Assembly (NCBI RefSeq): GCF_000308715.1
Contig: NZ_BAGH01000376.1
Span: 1-47,610, forward strand
DNA from: Nocardia tenerifensis NBRC 101015
GTDB taxonomy: Bacteria; Actinomycetota; Actinomycetes; Mycobacteriales; Mycobacteriaceae
Length of the DNA: 47,610 nt
Direction: 5' to 3'
The position numbers and the translations under genes are program-made. Each line of letters starts with the position of its first letter. Position 1 is the stretch's first letter. Under the pieces are notes generated by a model. The model worked only from the letters and a program-made list of their open reading frames with translations, did no database searches and was not told the DNA's origin. Shown here one piece after another: positions 27,749-36,181 of this stretch.

Positions 27749-27777
27749 CCTCACCGGCGATTTTCGCGACGGTGAGG
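27749..27777 (+). terminator. Hairpin after menG
   Basis: CCTCACCG and CGGTGAGG form an 8-base stem around a 13-base loop that includes TTTT, 19 bases beyond the menG stop and just before the promoter of the nitrate reductase gene. Confidence 0.5.
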
Positions 27778-27781
27778 GTCA

Positions 27782-27811
27782 TTGTCACCTGCCGATAACG
27801 CGCGGTAAATT
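27782..27811 (+). promoter_or_regulatory. Promoter with GlnR-box-like site before the nitrate reductase gene
   Basis: TTGTCA (27782-27787) and TAAATT (27806-27811) are separated by 18 bases, close to the sigma-70-type consensus. GTCAC-N6-ATAAC (27784-27799) overlaps the -35 box and differs from the actinobacterial GlnR half-site pattern GTNAC-N6-GNNAC by one base. The start codon lies 20 bases after the -10 box. Nitrogen control of this gene is inferred, not shown. Confidence 0.5.
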
Positions 27812-27831
27812 CGCCGCAATCGGCGGTCGCC

Positions 27832-30800
27832 ATGATCGGAACCATGGTGGACGCAGGCACGACCCCCGCGGACGGCACCGCGCGGACGGCATGCTCGTAC
27901 TGTGGCGTCGGGTGCGGCATCACGGTGCAGACCCGCGCGGGCACCGACGGAGCGCCGGTGATCGCCAAGGTCAGCGGGGACAAGCTGCACCCGTCCAACG
28001 CGGGCAGGCTGTGCACCAAGGGCGCGACCCACCTGGAGTTGATGCGGACGCCGGGCCGGATGGAGACCGCGTACCGACGTCCCGAGCGCGGCCAGGAGCC
28101 GGTGCCCGTGCCGGTCGACGACGCCGTGCGGGAGGCGGCCGGTCGGCTGCGCGCGATCCTCGACGAGCACGGCCCCGACGCGATCGCGCTGTATGTCTCC
28201 GGGCAGATGTCGCTCGAGGCGCAGTACCTCGCGACCAAGCTGGCCAAGGGCTACCTGCGGACCGTGCACATCGAGGCCAACTCCCGGCTGTGCATGGCGA
28301 GCGCGGGCACCGGATACAAACAGTCGCTCGGCGCGGATGGTCCCCCCGGCTCCTACGACGACTTCGAGCACGCCGATCTGTTCTTCGTCATCGGCGCGAA
28401 CATGGCCGACTGCCACCCGATCCTGTACCTGCGCATGGCCGATCGGCTCAAGGCGGGAGCGAGGCTGATCGTCGTCGACCCGCGGCGCACCGAGACCGCG
28501 GCGCGCGCCGACCTGTTCCTGCAGATCGCGCCCGGCACCGACCTCGCGCTGCTGAACGGCCTGCTGCAGCTGCTGATCGAGAACGGCGACATCGACCACG
28601 AGTTCATCGCCGAGCACACCGAGGGCTGGGACGAGATGCCCGCGTTCCTCGCCGACTATCCGCCCGCGCGGGTCGCCGAGATCACCGGCCTCGCCGAGGC
28701 CGACATCCGCACCGCCGCGCAGTGGATAGGCGCGGCCGGCGAGTGGATGTCGCTGTGGACGATGGGGCTCAACCAATCCACCCACGGCACCTGGAACACC
28801 AACGCGCTCTGCAACCTGCACCTGGCCACCGGCGCCATCGGCCGTGTGGGCAGCGGGCCGTTCTCGCTGACCGGCCAGCCGAACGCGATGGGCGGGCGGG
28901 AGATGGGCTACATGGGTCCGGGCCTGCCCGGCCAGCGCAGCGTGCTCTCCCCCGCCGATCGCGCGTTCGTCGAGGCCGAGTGGGGCCTCGCGCCCGGCAG
29001 TATTCGCGACGAGGTGGGGCCGGGCACCATCGAGATGTTTCGGGAACTGGCCGCCGGGCAGATCAAGGCGGCCTGGATCATCTGCACGAATCCCGTTGCC
29101 ACCGTGGCCAATCGGAAGACCGTGCTGGACGGGCTGGAGGCCGCCGAGCTGGTGATCGCCCAGGACGCCTATACCGAGACCGCCACGAACGCCTACGCCG
29201 ACCTGCTGCTGCCCGCCACGCTGTGGGCCGAAGCCGATGCGCTGATGGTGAATTCGGAGCGCAACGTCACGCTGCTACAGCGCTCGGTCGATCCGCTCGG
29301 TGACGCACGCCCGGATTGGCTGCTGATCGCTCAGGTCGCGACGGCGATGGGCTTCAGCGGGTTCGAGTACGCCTCCAGCGCCGAGGTTTTCGCCGAGATC
29401 AAGCGGTTCGCCAATCCCGCCACCGGATATGACCTGCGGGGCATGGATTTCGAGCGGCTCAGGCAGGGGCCGATGCAGTGGCCGTGCCCGGACGGCACGC
29501 GCTCGCGCAACCCGATTCGCTACCTCAACGACGGTGTCAGCCAGCATCCGCACGTCGAGGCGGACGGGCACACGCCTCGGCTGGCGTTCGCCACGTCGAC
29601 CAGGCGTGCGGTGTTCTGGGCGCGACCGCACCTGCCCGCGCGGGAAATGCCCGACGACGACTATCCGTTCCTGCTCAATACCGGCCGGCTCCAACATCAA
29701 TGGCACACCATGACCAAGACCGGCAAGATCGACAAGCTGAACAAGGTGACCGGGCAGCCGTTCGTCGAGGTGCATCCGGACGACGCCGAACGGCTCGGCG
29801 TGCGCGCGGACGATCAGCTCGAGATCGCCTCGCGCCGTGGGCGGGCCGTGCTGCCCGTACGGATCAGCGACCGGGTCAGGCCGGGGGATTGCTTCGCGCC
29901 GTTCCACTGGAACGACGAGCACGGCGAGTATCTGACGATCAACGCGGTCACCAACGACGCCGTCGATCCGGACTCGCTGCAACCGGAGTTCAAAGCATGC
30001 GCGGTGTCGCTGCGTCGGGTCGCGGTGCCGCAGCGCCCGATGCCGGAATCTGCGCCGCCCTCAGCCCCGACGCCCGCGCTGGCCGCCGCGCACCCGCTGG
30101 CCGCGGTGTTCGGGTTGGACGCGGCCGCGACCCCGATGCTCACCGAGACCGAACGGATCTATCTCAGCGGGTATCTGGCCGCGCTACAGGCGCTTCCGGT
30201 GACCGGGCTGCCCGTCCTGCCCGCGGCCGCGCCGATGTCGGCGCAGAGCAGGCTCTGGGTCGACGGCGTGCTCGCGGGCATGTACTCGCGCGCCGAGGCC
30301 GGCGCGACGCAGGCCCGTCCGGTCACCGTCCTGTGGGCATCGCAGACGGGCTCGGCGGAGGAGCTCGCCGCGACGGTCGCCGCGCGGCTGACCGAAACCG
30401 GTTACGCGCCAACGCTGCTCGATATGGACTCCTGCGCGGTGGACGCGCTCTCCGGTGACGTGCTGGTGATCAGCAGCACGTTCGGGGACGGCGGGCCCCC
30501 GGACAATGGTGCCGATTTCTGGCAGCGGCTCGACGGCGGCGCCGCGCGGCTGACCGGCGTGCGCTATGCGGTTTTCGCGCTCGGCGACTCCTCTTACGAC
30601 GACTTCTGCGGGCACGGGCGCAGATTGGACGAGAAGTTCGCGGAATACGGTGCCACCCGGCTGCTTCCGCGGGTCGACTGCGAGCCGGATTTCCACGACC
30701 CGGCGCAACGTTGGCTCGACTCGATCGTGGCCGTGCTGGGCGAAGAGCCGGAACACATTGTACCGGAGAGCGTTTCGGTACCCCCTTCGCGCGGTAACAC

Positions 30801-31992
30801 GACAACGGCGGTACTCACCCGCACACAGGCCCTCGCGCCGGCACGGACTCGACGGGAGGCCATCCCGTTCACGAGACAGGCTCCGGTGCTCGCACCGCTG
30901 GTGCGCAACGAACCGCTGACCCTCAGCGGATCGACGAAAGAGGTGCGGCAGTTCGGGTTCGACCTGCGCGGGCTCGACGCCGGCTACGAGGTCGGCGACT
31001 CGCTCGGCGTGTGGCCGACCAATGACGCCGCGCTGGTGGACGAGTGGCTCAGCGTCACCGGGCTCGACGGACGTCGGACGATCGAGGTGGACGATCGGGA
31101 ACTGCCCCTCGCGGAGGCGCTGCGCGCCCACTACGACATCAGCAAGGTGAGCAACGACCTGCTCGCCTTCATCGCCGAGCGCAACCCGAACATCCGGCTG
31201 GCCAAGCTGCTGCGCCGCGACAACCGCATCGAGCTCGACAACTACCTGTGGGACCGGCAGGCCGTCGACGTGCTGCGCGACTTTCCGGTGCGGGCCGATC
31301 TAATCGACTGGCTCGGCTCACTGAAAAAGCTCCAGCCGCGCCAGTATTCGATCTCGTCGAGCCCGCTGGTCAGCCCCGACGAGGTGCAGCTGACCGTCGG
31401 CGTCGTGCGCTACGGCGATCCCGCCGCCACCGGGTCGTCGGCCCGGCGCGGCGGGGTCTGCTCGACCTTCCTGGCCGACCGGGCCGGCGTCGACGTGCCG
31501 ATCTTCCTGCAGCGCGCGCCGCATTTCCGTCCGCCCGCCGACCCGGCCGCGCCGATGATCATGGTGGGCCCCGGCACCGGCATCGCGCCGTTCCGCGGGT
31601 TCCTGCACGAGCGCAGGGAACTCGGCTGCACGGGACGCAACTGGCTGTTCTTCGGCGAGCAGCACGCCGCCGGAAACTTCTACTACCGCGGCGAGCTGGA
31701 GGACATGTTCCGCTCCGGCTTCCTCACCCGCCTGGACCTGGCCTTCTCCCGGGACCAGCGGGAGCGGATCTACGTGCAGCACCGCATGATCGAACACGGC
31801 GCCGAGCTGTGGTCCTGGCTGGCCGACGGCGCCCACCTCTACATCTGCGGCGACGCCACCCGCATGGCCAAGGACGTGGACGACGCCCTCCTGCGCATCG
31901 CCCGCGTCCACGGCAACCTGGATGACCAAGGCGCCCAAGCCTTTCGGAAGAACCTCATCGCTCAGAAGCGCTACGTCCGCGACGTCTACTGA
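27832..31992 (+). CDS. Assimilatory nitrate reductase fused to CysJ-type flavoprotein reductase
   Basis: This 1386-residue cytoplasmic enzyme reduces nitrate to nitrite in assimilation. Residues about 20-690 are a molybdopterin oxidoreductase of the Nas/Nap type. It has the [4Fe-4S] cysteines 21, 24, 28 and 61, the Cys154 in NSRLCMASAGTG that should bind molybdenum, and a C-terminal molydopterin-binding domain (LLNTGRLQHQWHTMTKTG). A linker with an FAD/NAD-independent Ala/Pro stretch leads to an FMN flavodoxin domain from about 829 (VTVLWASQTGSAEELA). A ferredoxin-reductase-like half follows, with RQYSISSS near 1170 and GPGTGIAPFRGF near 1246. The fusion supplies electrons from NADPH without a separate subunit. 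The start could also be ATG four codons later. Confidence 0.93.
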   Translation: MIGTMVDAGTTPADGTARTACSYCGVGCGITVQTRAGTDGAPVIAKVSGDKLHPSNAGRLCTKGATHLELMRTPGRMETAYRRPERGQEPVPVPVDDAVREAAGRLRAILDEHGPDAIALYVSGQMSLEAQYLATKLAKGYLRTVHIEANSRLCMASAGTGYKQSLGADGPPGSYDDFEHADLFFVIGANMADCHPILYLRMADRLKAGARLIVVDPRRTETAARADLFLQIAPGTDLALLNGLLQLLIENGDIDHEFIAEHTEGWDEMPAFLADYPPARVAEITGLAEADIRTAAQWIGAAGEWMSLWTMGLNQSTHGTWNTNALCNLHLATGAIGRVGSGPFSLTGQPNAMGGREMGYMGPGLPGQRSVLSPADRAFVEAEWGLAPGSIRDEVGPGTIEMFRELAAGQIKAAWIICTNPVATVANRKTVLDGLEAAELVIAQDAYTETATNAYADLLLPATLWAEADALMVNSERNVTLLQRSVDPLGDARPDWLLIAQVATAMGFSGFEYASSAEVFAEIKRFANPATGYDLRGMDFERLRQGPMQWPCPDGTRSRNPIRYLNDGVSQHPHVEADGHTPRLAFATSTRRAVFWARPHLPAREMPDDDYPFLLNTGRLQHQWHTMTKTGKIDKLNKVTGQPFVEVHPDDAERLGVRADDQLEIASRRGRAVLPVRISDRVRPGDCFAPFHWNDEHGEYLTINAVTNDAVDPDSLQPEFKACAVSLRRVAVPQRPMPESAPPSAPTPALAAAHPLAAVFGLDAAATPMLTETERIYLSGYLAALQALPVTGLPVLPAAAPMSAQSRLWVDGVLAGMYSRAEAGATQARPVTVLWASQTGSAEELAATVAARLTETGYAPTLLDMDSCAVDALSGDVLVISSTFGDGGPPDNGADFWQRLDGGAARLTGVRYAVFALGDSSYDDFCGHGRRLDEKFAEYGATRLLPRVDCEPDFHDPAQRWLDSIVAVLGEEPEHIVPESVSVPPSRGNTTTAVLTRTQALAPARTRREAIPFTRQAPVLAPLVRNEPLTLSGSTKEVRQFGFDLRGLDAGYEVGDSLGVWPTNDAALVDEWLSVTGLDGRRTIEVDDRELPLAEALRAHYDISKVSNDLLAFIAERNPNIRLAKLLRRDNRIELDNYLWDRQAVDVLRDFPVRADLIDWLGSLKKLQPRQYSISSSPLVSPDEVQLTVGVVRYGDPAATGSSARRGGVCSTFLADRAGVDVPIFLQRAPHFRPPADPAAPMIMVGPGTGIAPFRGFLHERRELGCTGRNWLFFGEQHAAGNFYYRGELEDMFRSGFLTRLDLAFSRDQRERIYVQHRMIEHGAELWSWLADGAHLYICGDATRMAKDVDDALLRIARVHGNLDDQGAQAFRKNLIAQKRYVRDVY

Positions 31993-32009
31993 GCCCGTCG
32001 ACGGACTTC

Positions 32010-33044
32010 TCACACGGCCGGCGGATTGAGGCGGGTGAAGTCCGGGAGGCGGTAGTACGGGTAGTAGGGGTAGGGCGGCGTGGTGGCGCTGGCTTTGTCG
32101 AGACGGGCGACCTGGTCGGTGGTGAGTTGCCAGCCGATGGCGCCGAGGTTCTGGCGGAGCTGGTCCTCGTTGCGGGCGCCGACGATGACGGTGGCGACGG
32201 TGGGGCGGCGCAGCAGCCAGTTGAGCGCGATCTGCGGGACGGTCTTACCGGTCTCCGCGGCCAGTTCATCGAGCACGTCCACCACGTCGTAGAGCTTCTC
32301 GTCGTCGACCGGCGGACCCGCCTCGGCGGTCTGGTGCAGCCTGCTGCCCGCCGGAAGTGGTTGCCCGCGACGGATTTTGCCGGTGAGCCTGCCCCAGCCG
32401 AGCGGGCTCCAGACGACCGCGCCGACGCCCTGGTCCTGACCGAGCGGCATGAGTTCCCACTCGTAGTCGCGGCCGACCAGCGAGTAGTACACCTGATGCG
32501 CGACGTAGCGGGTCAGTCCGTGCTTGTCCGCCGCGGCAAGGGATTTCATCAGCTGCCAGCCGGCGAAGTTGGACGCGCCCAGGTAGCGGATCTTGCCCGC
32601 GCGAACCAGATCGTCCAGCGCCGCAACGACTTCCTCGACCGGCGTGCCCGCGTCGAAGGCGTGCAGCTGGAACAGGTCGATGTAGTCGGTGCCGAGCCTG
32701 CGCAGCGAGGCCTCGACCGCGCCGACCAGCCGAGCCCGCCCGGAGCCGTACTGCGTCGGTCCGGGTCCGGTGGGCAGCGACGCCTTGGTGGAGAGGAGCA
32801 GTTGGTCGCGCCGGCCCTTGATGGCCGCCCCGAGCACCTCCTCCGAGGCGCCGTCGGAGTAGACGTCGGCGGTGTCGAACATGGTGACCCCCGCCTCCAG
32901 GCTGATGTCCACCATCCGCCGCGCCTGTTCGGCGTCGGTGTCGCCCCAGGCGCTGAACAGTTCTCCCCGTCCGCCGAAGGTACCCGCGCCGAAGCTGAGC
33001 GCCGGGACGAGCAGACCGGATGCGCCGAGCCGCCGATACTCCAT
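32010..33044 (-). CDS. Aldo/keto reductase
   Basis: This 344-residue NADPH-dependent (alpha/beta)8 barrel enzyme starts at ATG 33044, with AGGAG five bases upstream; an open frame continues upstream but covers the TetR gene. Catalytic residues fit the AKR family: Asp in MFDTADVYSDG (with Tyr), Lys in LLSTKASLP and His in DLFQLHAFD. The SNFAGWQ and PQIALNWLLRRPTVATVIVGAR motifs bind cofactor. The C-terminus contains an odd PPYPYYPYYRLPDF stretch. It is divergent from a TetR gene, with an operator-like palindrome between, so it is probably its target. The substrate is unknown. Confidence 0.92.
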   Translation of the reverse strand: MEYRRLGASGLLVPALSFGAGTFGGRGELFSAWGDTDAEQARRMVDISLEAGVTMFDTADVYSDGASEEVLGAAIKGRRDQLLLSTKASLPTGPGPTQYGSGRARLVGAVEASLRRLGTDYIDLFQLHAFDAGTPVEEVVAALDDLVRAGKIRYLGASNFAGWQLMKSLAAADKHGLTRYVAHQVYYSLVGRDYEWELMPLGQDQGVGAVVWSPLGWGRLTGKIRRGQPLPAGSRLHQTAEAGPPVDDEKLYDVVDVLDELAAETGKTVPQIALNWLLRRPTVATVIVGARNEDQLRQNLGAIGWQLTTDQVARLDKASATTPPYPYYPYYRLPDFTRLNPPAV

Positions 33045-33064
33045 TGTGACTCCTAAAGGGTCTA

Positions 33065-33082
33065 TAGTTCCGTTAACGACTA
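33065..33082. promoter_or_regulatory. Putative TetR operator between AKR and TetR genes
   Basis: TAGT-TC-CGTTAACG-ACTA is an imperfect inverted repeat with the perfect core CGTTAACG. On the minus strand it ends at TATAGA (33066-33061), a good -10 box for the AKR gene 17 bases before its start. The location is right for a TetR site controlling both genes. Confidence 0.5.
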
Positions 33083-33126
33083 GGACGCTACACCCTTTCC
33101 GCGCTAAATGAAACTGGAGACCCATT

Positions 33127-33735
33127 ATGAATCTGGACGAGGCCACGCCCGGCTCTATTCGCCCTGGTGGGCGCACCGCCCGCGTCCGCGAGGCCGTGCT
33201 GCGCGTCGCGGGCGACCTACTCGCCGAGCACGGCTTCGCCCACCTGGATCTCACCGAGGTCGCGGCGGCCGCGGAGGTCGGCAAGACCACCGTCTACCGC
33301 CGCTGGCGCAATCCGACCGGCCTGGTCATCGACCTCCTGAGCGACATGGCCGAACAGTCCCTGCCGCACGCCGACACCGGCTCGCTGCTCGGCGATCTCA
33401 CCGCCAACGCCCGCTTGGTCGCCAAGACATTGACCGACCCCCGCCAGGGCAGGCTGTTCCAGGCCGTCATCGCCGCGGCCACCTGCGACGAGGCCGCAGC
33501 CACCGCCCTGCGCCGCTTCTACGACGTCCGGCTCACCGAGTGGGCGCCGTGCGTCGAACGCGCCATCGAACGCGGCGAGGTTCCCGAGGGCACGGACCCG
33601 CGCGCCGTGCTGTCCGCCGTCTCCGCACCCCTGTACTACCGGCTGCTCGCCAGCGGCGACTCCATCGACGACGCGGCCGCGGCCACCGCGGCGACCGCCG
33701 CGATGAACGCCGCGACGGCGGGCACGTTCACTTAG
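33127..33735 (+). CDS. TetR/AcrR family transcriptional regulator
   Basis: This 202-residue repressor has an N-terminal helix-turn-helix (VREAVLRVAGDLLAEHGFAHLDLTEVAAAAEVGKTTVYRRWRNP, about residues 20-65), followed by a helical ligand domain (TetR C-terminal type, with RLFQAVIAAATCDEAAATALRRFY). GGAG lies seven bases before the ATG. It is divergent from the aldo/keto reductase it probably controls. Its stop overlaps that of the convergent MarR gene by two bases. Confidence 0.92.
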   Translation: MNLDEATPGSIRPGGRTARVREAVLRVAGDLLAEHGFAHLDLTEVAAAAEVGKTTVYRRWRNPTGLVIDLLSDMAEQSLPHADTGSLLGDLTANARLVAKTLTDPRQGRLFQAVIAAATCDEAAATALRRFYDVRLTEWAPCVERAIERGEVPEGTDPRAVLSAVSAPLYYRLLASGDSIDDAAAATAATAAMNAATAGTFT

Positions 33736-34193
33736 GTTTTCCGAGCGACGAGCCGTTCGGCCTGCTCGCGGTGGACACGCAGCGCCGTCCGGAGAAAGTC
33801 GAGTATCAGGGCGAGCTGGTCGGAGTCGTAGCGCCCCAAGGCTTTTGCGCCCGCCTGCCCGACCGGCTCGAAGATGTCCTCGGCCACTCCTCTCGCCGCG
33901 TCGGTAGGCGCGACGAGCACCCGTCGCCGGTTGACGGCGTCCTGCGCGCGCGTGACGAGCCCGGCCCGTTCGAGCCGGTCGATGACCGTCGTGGTCGCCG
34001 CGGGACTCAGCTTCAGCTCGGCGCTGAGCTCCCCCGCCGCCAGCGGCCCGCGACCCAGCACCACGTCCAGGCACCGCAGGTCGGTCCGGTTCAGCCCGAG
34101 GTGGCCGGCCGCCGCCTCGTCGAACGTGTCGAAACTCCGCTGGAGCAGCCGTAACTGCGAGCCGACCTGGCCGATCAGTTCATCTTTCGACAT
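33732..34193 (-). CDS. MarR family transcriptional regulator
   Basis: This 153-residue winged-helix regulator starts at ATG 34193 (MSKDELIGQVG). ATG 34217 is a longer option but would overlap the operator. Winged-helix segments are LNRTDLRCLDVVLGRGPLAAGELSAELKLSPAATTTVIDRLERAGLVTR and the wing DAVNRRRVLVAPTDAAR. A long C-terminal dimerisation helix follows. It is divergent from the SnoaL-like gene with a palindromic site between, so it likely represses that gene and itself. Confidence 0.9.
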   Translation of the reverse strand: MSKDELIGQVGSQLRLLQRSFDTFDEAAAGHLGLNRTDLRCLDVVLGRGPLAAGELSAELKLSPAATTTVIDRLERAGLVTRAQDAVNRRRVLVAPTDAARGVAEDIFEPVGQAGAKALGRYDSDQLALILDFLRTALRVHREQAERLVARKT

Positions 34194-34205
34194 TCGAAGC
34201 TTTCT

Positions 34206-34237
34206 GTTACCGTACATTTCGATCATCGAACGATAAC
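34206..34237. promoter_or_regulatory. Putative MarR operator between MarR and SnoaL-like genes
   Basis: The core TTCGAT-C-ATCGAA (34218-34230) is a perfect inverted repeat; outer arms GTTAC (34206-34210) and ATAAC (34233-34237) extend the symmetry imperfectly. This suits a MarR dimer site covering both divergent promoters. Confidence 0.6.
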
Positions 34238-34254
34238 ATGGAGCAGGCACGACC

Positions 34255-34761
34255 ATGAACCAAACCCACATCCGCACCGACGACGCTCAGATCCGGCAGC
34301 TGTTCCACGATTTCATGCAGGCGTGGACCGACAACGACGCCGCGGCCTTCGGCGCGCTGTTCACCGAGGACTCCGACTACGTGTCCTACGACGGCACCCG
34401 CGCGACGGGGCGCGCGGAGCATCAGCGCAACCACGACAAGCTTTTCCGCGGCGTGCTGGCCGGCTCGGCACTGGTCGGCGAACTCGAGTCGATCCGCTAC
34501 GTGGCACCCGACGTGGCCGTGCTGCACGGCACCGCCTCGGTCCTGATGCCGTGGCGATCCAGCCTGCCCCGGCGCAGGCTGTCCCGGCAGACCGTGGTGC
34601 TCGTGCGCACGCCGGAAGGCTGGCGCTTCACGGCGATTCACAATGGCCGGGTGCGGCCGGTCACCGTGCCGGAGCCGAACTCGTTGCCGTCCAAGATGTC
34701 TCAGCTGATGACCCGGGTCGCGCACAGGCTTGGTGCGGGCAGGCGGCTCACGCCTGCCTGA
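34255..34761 (+). CDS. SnoaL/DUF4440-like NTF2-fold protein (SgcJ/EcaC type)
   Basis: This 168-residue protein shows the cone-shaped NTF2 fold: N-terminal helices (QIRQLFHDFMQAWTDNDAAAFGALF), then FTEDSDYVSYDGTRATGRAEH, a curved sheet with DVAVLHGTASVL, and the closing strand GWRFTAIHNGRVRPV. Such proteins bind small hydrophobic molecules, and SgcJ/EcaC members occur near natural product or stress genes. The substrate is unknown. It is divergent from a MarR regulator. Confidence 0.85.
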   Translation: MNQTHIRTDDAQIRQLFHDFMQAWTDNDAAAFGALFTEDSDYVSYDGTRATGRAEHQRNHDKLFRGVLAGSALVGELESIRYVAPDVAVLHGTASVLMPWRSSLPRRRLSRQTVVLVRTPEGWRFTAIHNGRVRPVTVPEPNSLPSKMSQLMTRVAHRLGAGRRLTPA

Positions 34762-34767
34762 CCCCGG

Positions 34768-35346
34768 CTACGCGGGCCAGGCGGCGCTGCGTCCGGTGAG
34801 GGCGAGGACGCGATCCAGGGCGGAGGCCTCGGCGGGCACCGGCAGCACCGGGCCGAAGAGTCCCGGCGTGCCCTCCGGCGGGTTCTCGCGCAGCAGGTCG
34901 AGCAGGATCGCCAGGTCGGCCGCGGTGGCGTGGAACGGACCGTCGGTGGCCTTGGCCAGATCCCAGCCGTGCACGACCAGTTCGTTCAGCGCGATCCTGG
35001 CCATCACCGGCGCATGCTCGCTGACCCCGCCCGCCTCGGTCACGCCGTCCCAGGCCTCCGGCTCGCGCCACGCCTCCACGAGCGCCTTCAGCTGCGCGGG
35101 AATGCGCGTGCGCCAATCCTCGGGTAGCGCGCGCTCGGGGCCGACGGAGGGCGCGACCGACCCGCCGACCGCCTCCTTCGTCGCGGCCTGCCGGAACGCC
35201 TCGGTCAGGTCGACGACGTGGGCGAGCAGATCGCGCACGGTGGTGTCGGCGCACGGCGACTCGCCCGCGAGCTGATCGTCGGTGACGCGGACGACCACGG
35301 CCCCGAGGGCGGTGGCGGCCGGTTCGAAATCGAATTCCTGATTCAT
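34768..35346 (-). CDS. TIGR03086 family metal-binding protein (DinB/maleylpyruvate isomerase-like)
   Basis: This 192-residue protein has a four-helix DinB-like bundle. Probable metal ligands are the His in TVRDLLAHVVDLTEAF (near 42) and the His in MARIALNELVVHGWDLAKATD (near 126). The segment after this is the TIGR03086 C-terminus. DinB-like proteins include mycothiol- and bacillithiol-dependent transferases, so mycothiol use is possible, but the family role is unproven. It converges with the SnoaL-like gene. Confidence 0.82.
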   Translation of the reverse strand: MNQEFDFEPAATALGAVVVRVTDDQLAGESPCADTTVRDLLAHVVDLTEAFRQAATKEAVGGSVAPSVGPERALPEDWRTRIPAQLKALVEAWREPEAWDGVTEAGGVSEHAPVMARIALNELVVHGWDLAKATDGPFHATAADLAILLDLLRENPPEGTPGLFGPVLPVPAEASALDRVLALTGRSAAWPA

Positions 35347-35550
35347 CGGATTCTCCTGGGCATGCGGGACGTCTCTTCCTGTGCAGACGACGCGGCGCCG
35401 CGGGATTCATCGCACGCCCCGAATTCCGCCGGGACGCACGCCGTGCCGTGCGCGCGGCCGAATCCACCGGCCCCCGGCTCACCGCCCGCGAGACCCCCTC
35501 GCGACCAAGTCGTGATCGCGAAAGATGCTGGAAAAGCGGACAATTGGTAG

Positions 35551-35787
35551 ATGAAGGGTGATCGAGTTGAGATCGTTGTCGACTTCGGCGACGGGTCTCG
35601 CAGTTATGAAGTCGTCGCCACCCGGGCGGGGCGACGAGTCGAGGTGCGCATCGCGCGCGGCGTCGTCGAGGTGAGCGAGGTGACCCGCACCGGAACCCCC
35701 GTGCGCACCGCGCGGTTCATGGCGGGACGCACGCTGGCGCTCGTGGAGTTTCCCGCCGACGGAAGCGGGCCGACGGCCGGCGACTAA
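35551..35787 (+). CDS. Small conserved hypothetical protein, beta-rich
   Basis: This 78-residue protein is not recognised as a named family. It has alternating short strands (RVEIVVDFGDGSRSYEVVATRAGRRVEVRIA, then VVEVSEVTRTGTPVRTARF) and ends in a flexible Gly/Thr/Asp tail. Codon use is normal, with G/C third positions. No clear ribosome site precedes the ATG. No signal peptide or membrane segment. It sits alone between the DinB-like gene and the acidic protein gene. Confidence 0.7.
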   Translation: MKGDRVEIVVDFGDGSRSYEVVATRAGRRVEVRIARGVVEVSEVTRTGTPVRTARFMAGRTLALVEFPADGSGPTAGD

Positions 35788-35919
35788 CCTAGCCCACGCC
35801 GGGTAGTTGCTCGGCAATCGAACATGACGCATCCTCGACAGTGCTGAACTGTTGTCCGCCTTGATTATGGCGTGCCGCACCGGGTACGCCCCGACCGAGG
35901 CCACTACGGAGAGGAGCGC

Positions 35920-36162
35920 ATGATGCCCGATCGCCGCACGTCCGACGACATTTACGCGGTACCGGAAGCCGACCTCGCCGAGCAGTCGATCCCCGCCTAC
36001 CCGAGCGAGCCGGGCTATATCGACGACGGACCGGATGAGGGCGACGCCATCGACCCGGAGATCGCCGAGACCGTCTCGCGCGACGCGTGGGACGCCGACC
36101 CGGCCGACGTGCTGGACCAGTCCATCCCCATCCCCTTCGACGACGAGCCGGACCTCATCTGA
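35920..36162 (+). CDS. Small acidic hypothetical protein
   Basis: This protein of about 80 residues is strongly acidic (Asp/Glu about one in four) with two related motifs, EQSIPAYPSEPG in the middle and DQSIPIPFDDEP near the end. Two ATG codons are adjacent (35920 and 35923), both served by GGAGAGGAG just upstream. There is no membrane segment or signal. Not recognised; the acidic repeats suggest a protein-binding or unstructured protein. It converges with menD, 19 bases apart. Confidence 0.75.
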   Translation: MMPDRRTSDDIYAVPEADLAEQSIPAYPSEPGYIDDGPDEGDAIDPEIAETVSRDAWDADPADVLDQSIPIPFDDEPDLI

Positions 36163-36181
36163 CAGCGGCGGGCCGAGCGCT

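Noticed and set aside
27832..31992. Respiratory (NarG) or periplasmic (NapA) nitrate reductase
   Set aside because: There is no signal peptide and no Nar partner subunits; Cys ligand and fused flavoprotein halves fit the assimilatory type.
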